Positions 60,001 through 64,000 of a stretch of 64,000 nt of DNA are shown here, in pieces (the stretch's first letter is position 1; the number at the start of each line of letters is the position of its first letter). The position numbers and the translations under genes are program-made. The stretch covers positions 8,432,001 to 8,496,000 of the forward strand of contig JAKZAN010000005.1 in the NCBI GenBank assembly GCA_023053545.1, read 5' to 3'. The stretch is from Lepidurus packardi. Taxonomy: Eukaryota; Arthropoda; Branchiopoda; Notostraca; Triopsidae. The notes under the pieces were generated by a model. The model saw only the letters and a program-made list of their open reading frames with translations, ran no database searches and had not been told where the DNA came from.

Positions 60001-60646
60001 AATAAATAAATATAAAAACCAACTTTTTCTTTGAATATTTTCTTACAACCATGTAGAATAATGTGCAGGCTGAGAACACTTCCTTTGTAACGTACTTTGC
60101 GGTCCGAACGTGCGACAAAGCTCGCAACTGTGAAAAATCGAACGTCGCCATGGCTAATTTGGATATAGTCGTCAAGAATCTAATAATCGTGGGACTTGGC
60201 ATCTCTACGGAAACTTTGACACTTATAGCCGTCTTTGGGTTCATATGTATCTTGGTGGTCTCTATCACGGTCGTGAAAATTATCCGCTGCCAATAAGACA
60301 ATTCTAAGGTATATAGTTATTTTTCTTACAGAAAAATTTGGCTTTAATTTCAATTTTCATTCTAATTTTATTCGTTTATCGGAATATTATAGGGCGGGAA
60401 ACATGAAAAAGACAACGACGTCGACTACGATTTCGATAGTAATTTCTTCTCTTCCAAAGGGAACACCTGTCAAATTACTACGGTAATTCCACCAGGGATA
60501 CCGAAGCGGCCACCCAAGCATCGCTTGGCGCAAATTACCGGAATGCATCGGTGGCACAAATTATCGAAAAAGCAAAGGAACGTAGCAACAAAAATTGCCT
60601 TCTTAAATCCGATTCTTTATTAATGTTTGATGAGACTCGTATGTGA
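57048..60646 (+). pseudogene. Degenerate CLCA paralogue
   Basis: Second CLCA copy, collinear with the gene at 52343-56854 but broken. ATG at 57048 opens a signal-peptide frame stopped at about 57085. The N-terminal motif (FENHTYKQIDVSIGENVPYD) and exon 2 (KATYRKAYFGQVNIWVPPTW) follow; the HEWAH exon and the first part of the VWA domain are missing. Recognisable pieces downstream are SVLLITDGPTNFGAIA, a frameshift near 57867 (one base short between DFIP and EVMKENSTI) and FASRIGSEHITLVK. After a retroelement remnant come LFANYEAEMIEDFFRKSFVG, a stop after KLASVPNL (59668), and TEIRYAYSPDLYKNF with a stop at about 59900. The helix LTLIAVFGFICILVV and a tail ending at 60646 complete it. It cannot make a full protein. 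Confidence 0.82.
58273..58594. mobile_element. Deleted Ty3/gypsy-like LTR retrotransposon remnant
   Basis: Two near-identical copies of about 68 bp (58273-58340 and 58526-58594), sharing GATCAACGTAGGTTCAACGA and ending TTGCAGCACATCACA, flank about 185 bp. The left copy is followed at once by TTGGCGACGAGGA, which has the form of a tRNA primer-binding site next to an LTR end. After a 25-A run, the interior encodes, with a stop, the start of a gag-like protein (PRWAKWISQFENFLIAMD), typical of Mag-type Ty3/gypsy elements. Only the LTR 3' ends remain, and the rest of the element is gone. It sits in the CLCA pseudogene. Confidence 0.7.
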
Positions 60647-60986
60647 TATGAATTATTTCTTTGCCAAGGTTAACTGACTAATTTCGCGTATAATCTTGAG
60701 TGGTTTAAAATGTGTTATCTAGAATCATTGCTACTATCTTTTCCTTTCGACTTTTGCCTCCAACCTTATTCGTTTTTATCATTACGTAGCGTAATAAACT
60801 AGAAATATAAAAAATAATACATTAATAAAGACATAAAAACTCTTTAGGAAGTCTTTTGATATCGATTTGTACTCAGCTAAAGATCAATGCCTCAAACTCA
60901 AGGACAATTGTCTTAGCCGGCACGCGGTGCGCGAACTATAACACGACATTGTCTGGCTAACTTTAGTTCTCTAACACAACTTAACT
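60647..60986. other. Intergenic region before the GST pair
   Basis: About 340 A/T-rich bases. Likely promoter and 5' UTR of the first GST near the right end; no separate gene seen. Confidence 0.5.
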
Positions 60987-61954
60987 ATGTCTAAACCTAT
61001 TCTTGCCTACTGGGATATCCGCGGTGTAAGTATTATCAGTGTGATAAAAATGTTAATGATAATTATATACTTATTTGTATTTCTTTTTACAGTTGGCACA
61101 GCCAATTCGTTTGTTGCTAAATTATACAGGTACTGATTTTGAAGATAAATACTACGTGACTGGCCCAGCTCCTACTTTTGACAAGTCTTGCTGGTTTGAC
61201 ACTAAATTCTCCTTAGGAATCGACTTCCCTAATGTAAAGAAAAAAGCTTAAAAATTTCCTAAGGTTTTCTTTTACAAAAACGTATTGCATTTGGTAGCTT
61301 CCTTATTACATTGACGGCAACGTGAAGTTAGCCCAGAGCAATGCTATTATGCGCTATGTTGGTCGCAAGAACAATTTATTAGGATCCACTGAAGAGGAAC
61401 AAACTCGAGTGGATTTGATGGAAAACCAAGCTGGTGATTTCCGTGATGCTTGGGTCAGCATGTGCTACAATCCCAAGTTTGTAAGTTTTAGCTAGATATC
61501 ACTTCAGCATTACAATATCTAATTCAACTTTCCTCTAAAAAAGGAAAAAGTAAGTATAAGTTGAACTCAGGTCATGTATTTGAATTGCAGGAGGAATTAA
61601 AATCTGGCTATGCTAAAAGCCTTGCTGATAAACTGAAGGCCTTTTCGGATTATTTGGGCGAACGAAAATGGTTTGCTGGCGAAAATGTAAGGCTACTTAG
61701 GCATATATAATATTACGCTCAAATAAATTGAGACTTCTTTTTCCTAGATCACTATCGTGGACTTCGTGATGTATGAAATGTTGGACCAACACTTGATCTT
61801 TGACCCGACCTGCCTTGATAACTTTGCGAATTTGAAGGGCTTGGTCGAGCGCTTCCGTGCTTTGGATAAGATAGAAGCTTACATGAAATCGGACAAGTTC
61901 TTGACCAAACCACTCAACAACCGTATGGCCAAATTTGGGAGCGAAACCGCTTAG
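60987..61954 (+). CDS. Glutathione S-transferase, mu class (copy 1)
   Basis: Cytosolic enzyme conjugating glutathione to electrophiles, acting as a dimer. About six exons, first 60987-61025 ([13 protein letters not shown]). The next exons read [21 protein letters not shown] and [14 protein letters not shown], then [20 protein letters not shown] and [19 protein letters not shown], then the helical C-terminal domain ([32 protein letters not shown]) and a stop at 61954. The active-site Tyr of the mu class is in AYWDIRG, and the SNAI glutathione-binding turn is present. About 220 aa, normal for the class. It is the upstream member of a tandem pair with the same exon layout; 230 bp separate it from copy 2. 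Confidence 0.93.
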
Positions 61955-62185
61955 TTTAAACTTACAAGTCGTGCGGATTTATGTCTTTTATCTCATGTAC
62001 CCACTTCCTCGTACGCAATAAAAAACGAGTTGAGTTTAAAACTTTGTCACCGTTACTAGGGAAAACTTGCGCGCTCATTACCGAGCTAAAAACGCCCAAG
62101 GAGATACAGAAAAGCCTGTCTATAGCTCAGTTCAAGGCAGGTTTTCGTACCAGACAGATTCTAACTAACCAAACACACAAGAGAC

Positions 62186-63123
62186 ATGGCTCCTACTTTG
62201 GGTTACTGGGATATTCGTGGAGTATAATAAGCTGATTTATACATATTTAACTAAATATTTTAATATTTAATTACCTTTGTTTTATCGTAGGACATAGTTT
62301 CGTATTTCAACTTGCTATTGATTTTTTTTAGTTGGCGCAACCAATTCGTTTGCTTTTGGCCTACACAGGAACTGAATTCGAAGACAAACTTTACAAGGCT
62401 GGCCCAGCTCCAGATCATGATCAATCTTGCTGGTTAAAAGAGAAGTTTAACTTGGGGCTAACATTACCCAATGTAACAAGTTAACTCTTGGTGCAAAAGT
62501 TCTAAGGAAAACTCTCTTTGCAGTTGCCTTATTACACTGAAGGAGATGTGAAAATCACACAAACTGGGGCCATTTTGCGTTACATTGGCCGCAAATACAA
62601 CTTGATGGGACAGACAGAAGAAGAAAAGATTCGTATGGATACCGCATTGTACGAGTTCAAAGATATGCGAATGAACTGGATTCGGCTTTGCTACAATGAC
62701 CAATTTGTAACTACGCACAAAAACTTTGACTTTTCATATGAAACAAAAATTACTGTCTTTGCAGCTCGAATTGAAAGCAGCCTACCTGGAAAACATCCAG
62801 AAAAAATTCAAGGAAGTTTCCGAATTCCTAGGGTCCCGCAAATGGTTCGCAGGAGATAACGTAAAATCTAAAGATTTACTTAATTCTTTAAACAAAGATA
62901 CATAGATATTTGGGTGCATTTTTAGATTACCATCGCTGATTTTGTTGCTTACGAAGAGCTGGAAGTTCACCTACATTTGGACCCAACTAGCTTTGACAAG
63001 TTTCCCAATTTGAAACATTTCCTGAAACGTTTTGAAGCGCTAGAAAATGTGTCTGCTTACATGAAATCTGACAAATTTCTCGCCAAACCCATAAATTTCG
63101 GCACTGCATTTTTTAATGACTAA
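62186..63123 (+). CDS. Glutathione S-transferase, mu class (copy 2)
   Basis: Tandem paralogue of the gene ending at 61954, with the same exon layout and domain order. ATG at 62186 gives [12 protein letters not shown] with the catalytic Tyr. Then [40 protein letters not shown] and [19 protein letters not shown]. The C-terminal domain has [31 protein letters not shown] and [14 protein letters not shown], ending FFND and TAA at 63121-63123. In the glutathione-binding turn the usual SNAI is TGAI (Asn replaced by Gly), a difference from copy 1 that could alter substrate handling. About 220 aa. The pair was probably made by unequal crossing-over. Confidence 0.92.
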
Positions 63124-63256
63124 TATTGCGTCAGATGGTGTGCAAGGCGCATTGGAACCTCCGAAGAAGGCCGAGCGGGTCTTTGCCGGAGAGGGAAGTG
63201 AGTATCGGGTTTGGGTAGAGAGAGAGGCGGAGCTCGAGAGTTTGAAAGACAGCTGA
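63116..63256 (+). other. Possible 46-codon ORF overlapping the GST copy 2 stop
   Basis: A second frame begins with ATG at 63116, inside the last codons of GST copy 2, and runs 46 codons to TGA at 63254. It reads through the GC-rich block 63140-63240 (EPPKKAERVFAGEG, VEREAELESLKDS). That block is richer in G than anything nearby. It may be a 3' UTR feature, an exon of another gene, or chance. No homology is recognised. Confidence 0.2.
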
Positions 63257-64000
63257 CACGTTTTGCTTTTTATAGAAACCCCGAAGTAAATCCCTACTTT
63301 AATACATTACCTATCTAAATTAGGTTAAACTGTGTTAATTTTCTTGCTAAAGCAAGTTCCCCTCCCCTTTTTACGGGGATTGAAGATACCAAGTAACTTT
63401 TAACTTATTTTATGTTTGTTTTGTAGTAATTGATTATTTAAAAATTCAAATACGCTTTCCGTTGGTTCAACTGCATTATTACTACAGATTGTCTTCAGTT
63501 GAAGTCAACTCAGAAGAAGACGAAGATTCTTTTGAGCAGCAGCACGAACTCTTAATTGTTTCCTTCTGATAATTTTTCCCTGGATTTTTTAAATACAAAT
63601 CAGCATGGATTATCCATCATGGATGCAAGCTGGGAGCCAAGCTTACTCGTGTGAGCAAGATTTCGGCCAATACATACTTACAAAACAACCTTTATTGTTC
63701 GTTTTTGTAAATCTTTCGTTTGATTTATACCATTATACAAATATGAAGGTCCGCCTATAGAACCTTGTATTATCTTGAAATTTGATATTATTATATAGGA
63801 TTTCCTTATAAAATCGTTGCAAAAAGAAGCCCTTTCCAATTCGGCTTTCCTATCCCCGATATTCGCTCTCGTGAAGCACACAGAAAGGAAGAAATTAAAT
63901 ATTTCGTTTTTTAGATGAAATATTCAATCGTGATTCCAGACAATTTTCCTGACTCCAGATAACCTTAAAAGATCGCTGAAAAATGACAGCCTCAGCCCTT
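63257..64000. other. A/T-rich right end of the window
   Basis: About 740 bases with no supportable gene. Short runs near 63480-63560 (Glu/Asp codons) and 63600-63660 could be exons of a gene continuing to the right, but no domain is recognisable. Confidence 0.4.

Noticed and set aside
1..64000. tRNA, rRNA or CRISPR-like arrays
   Set aside because: No cloverleaf-like sequence with a clear T-loop, no rRNA blocks and no regularly spaced repeats were seen; the genes are clearly spliced eukaryotic ones.

Overview
The window is nuclear DNA of an animal with a compact genome. Most introns are about 50-90 bases with GT/AG ends, genes lie on both strands, and the proteins are metazoan: TRPM channels, an OATP with a Kazal loop, LEPROT/endospanin, a SMARCC subunit, TDP2, an EGFL7/8-like protein, CLCA and mu-class GSTs. 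Together with a Tret1-like sugar porter this suggests a protostome invertebrate, plausibly an arthropod. I cannot place it more narrowly.

Layout. 1-420 (-) is the 5' end of 6-phosphofructokinase, facing a complete TDP2 gene (1394-2902, +). An EGFL7/8-like EMI+EGF gene (3260-4665, -) follows. From about 4.7 to 18.3 kb there are only two recognisable coding exons, both minus strand (7667-8382 and 15858-16570). Each is a signal-peptide exon of about 238 residues with the same splice phase and shared short motifs, so they look like a tandem pair of secreted-protein genes whose later exons I cannot find. A sugar porter (18323-20425, -) diverges from an OATP (21420-24348, +). LEPROT (24936-25727, +) and SMARCC (25944-29760, +) follow.

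The centre is a head-to-head pair of TRPM channel genes: 30399-36316 (-, 1,630 aa by my model) and 38947-46046 (+, 1,737 aa by my model), separated by about 2.6 kb of non-coding DNA. Several exons are equal in length to the base and one tract of about 300 bp is almost identical, while the C-terminal halves, pore residues and some introns differ. Two unrelated terminal-inverted-repeat elements sit in introns that only one twin has.

The last third has a tandem pair of DXD glycosyltransferases (46971-48017 and 48752-49810, both -), a decaying CLCA cluster (a 5' fragment at about 51.5 kb, one apparently complete gene at 52343-56854, and a pseudogene at 57048-60646 invaded by a deleted Ty3/gypsy-like remnant), and two tandem mu-class GST genes (60987-61954 and 62186-63123, +).

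The genes do not form one pathway. The main theme is local duplication at different stages: secreted exons, TRPM, glycosyltransferases, CLCA and GST.
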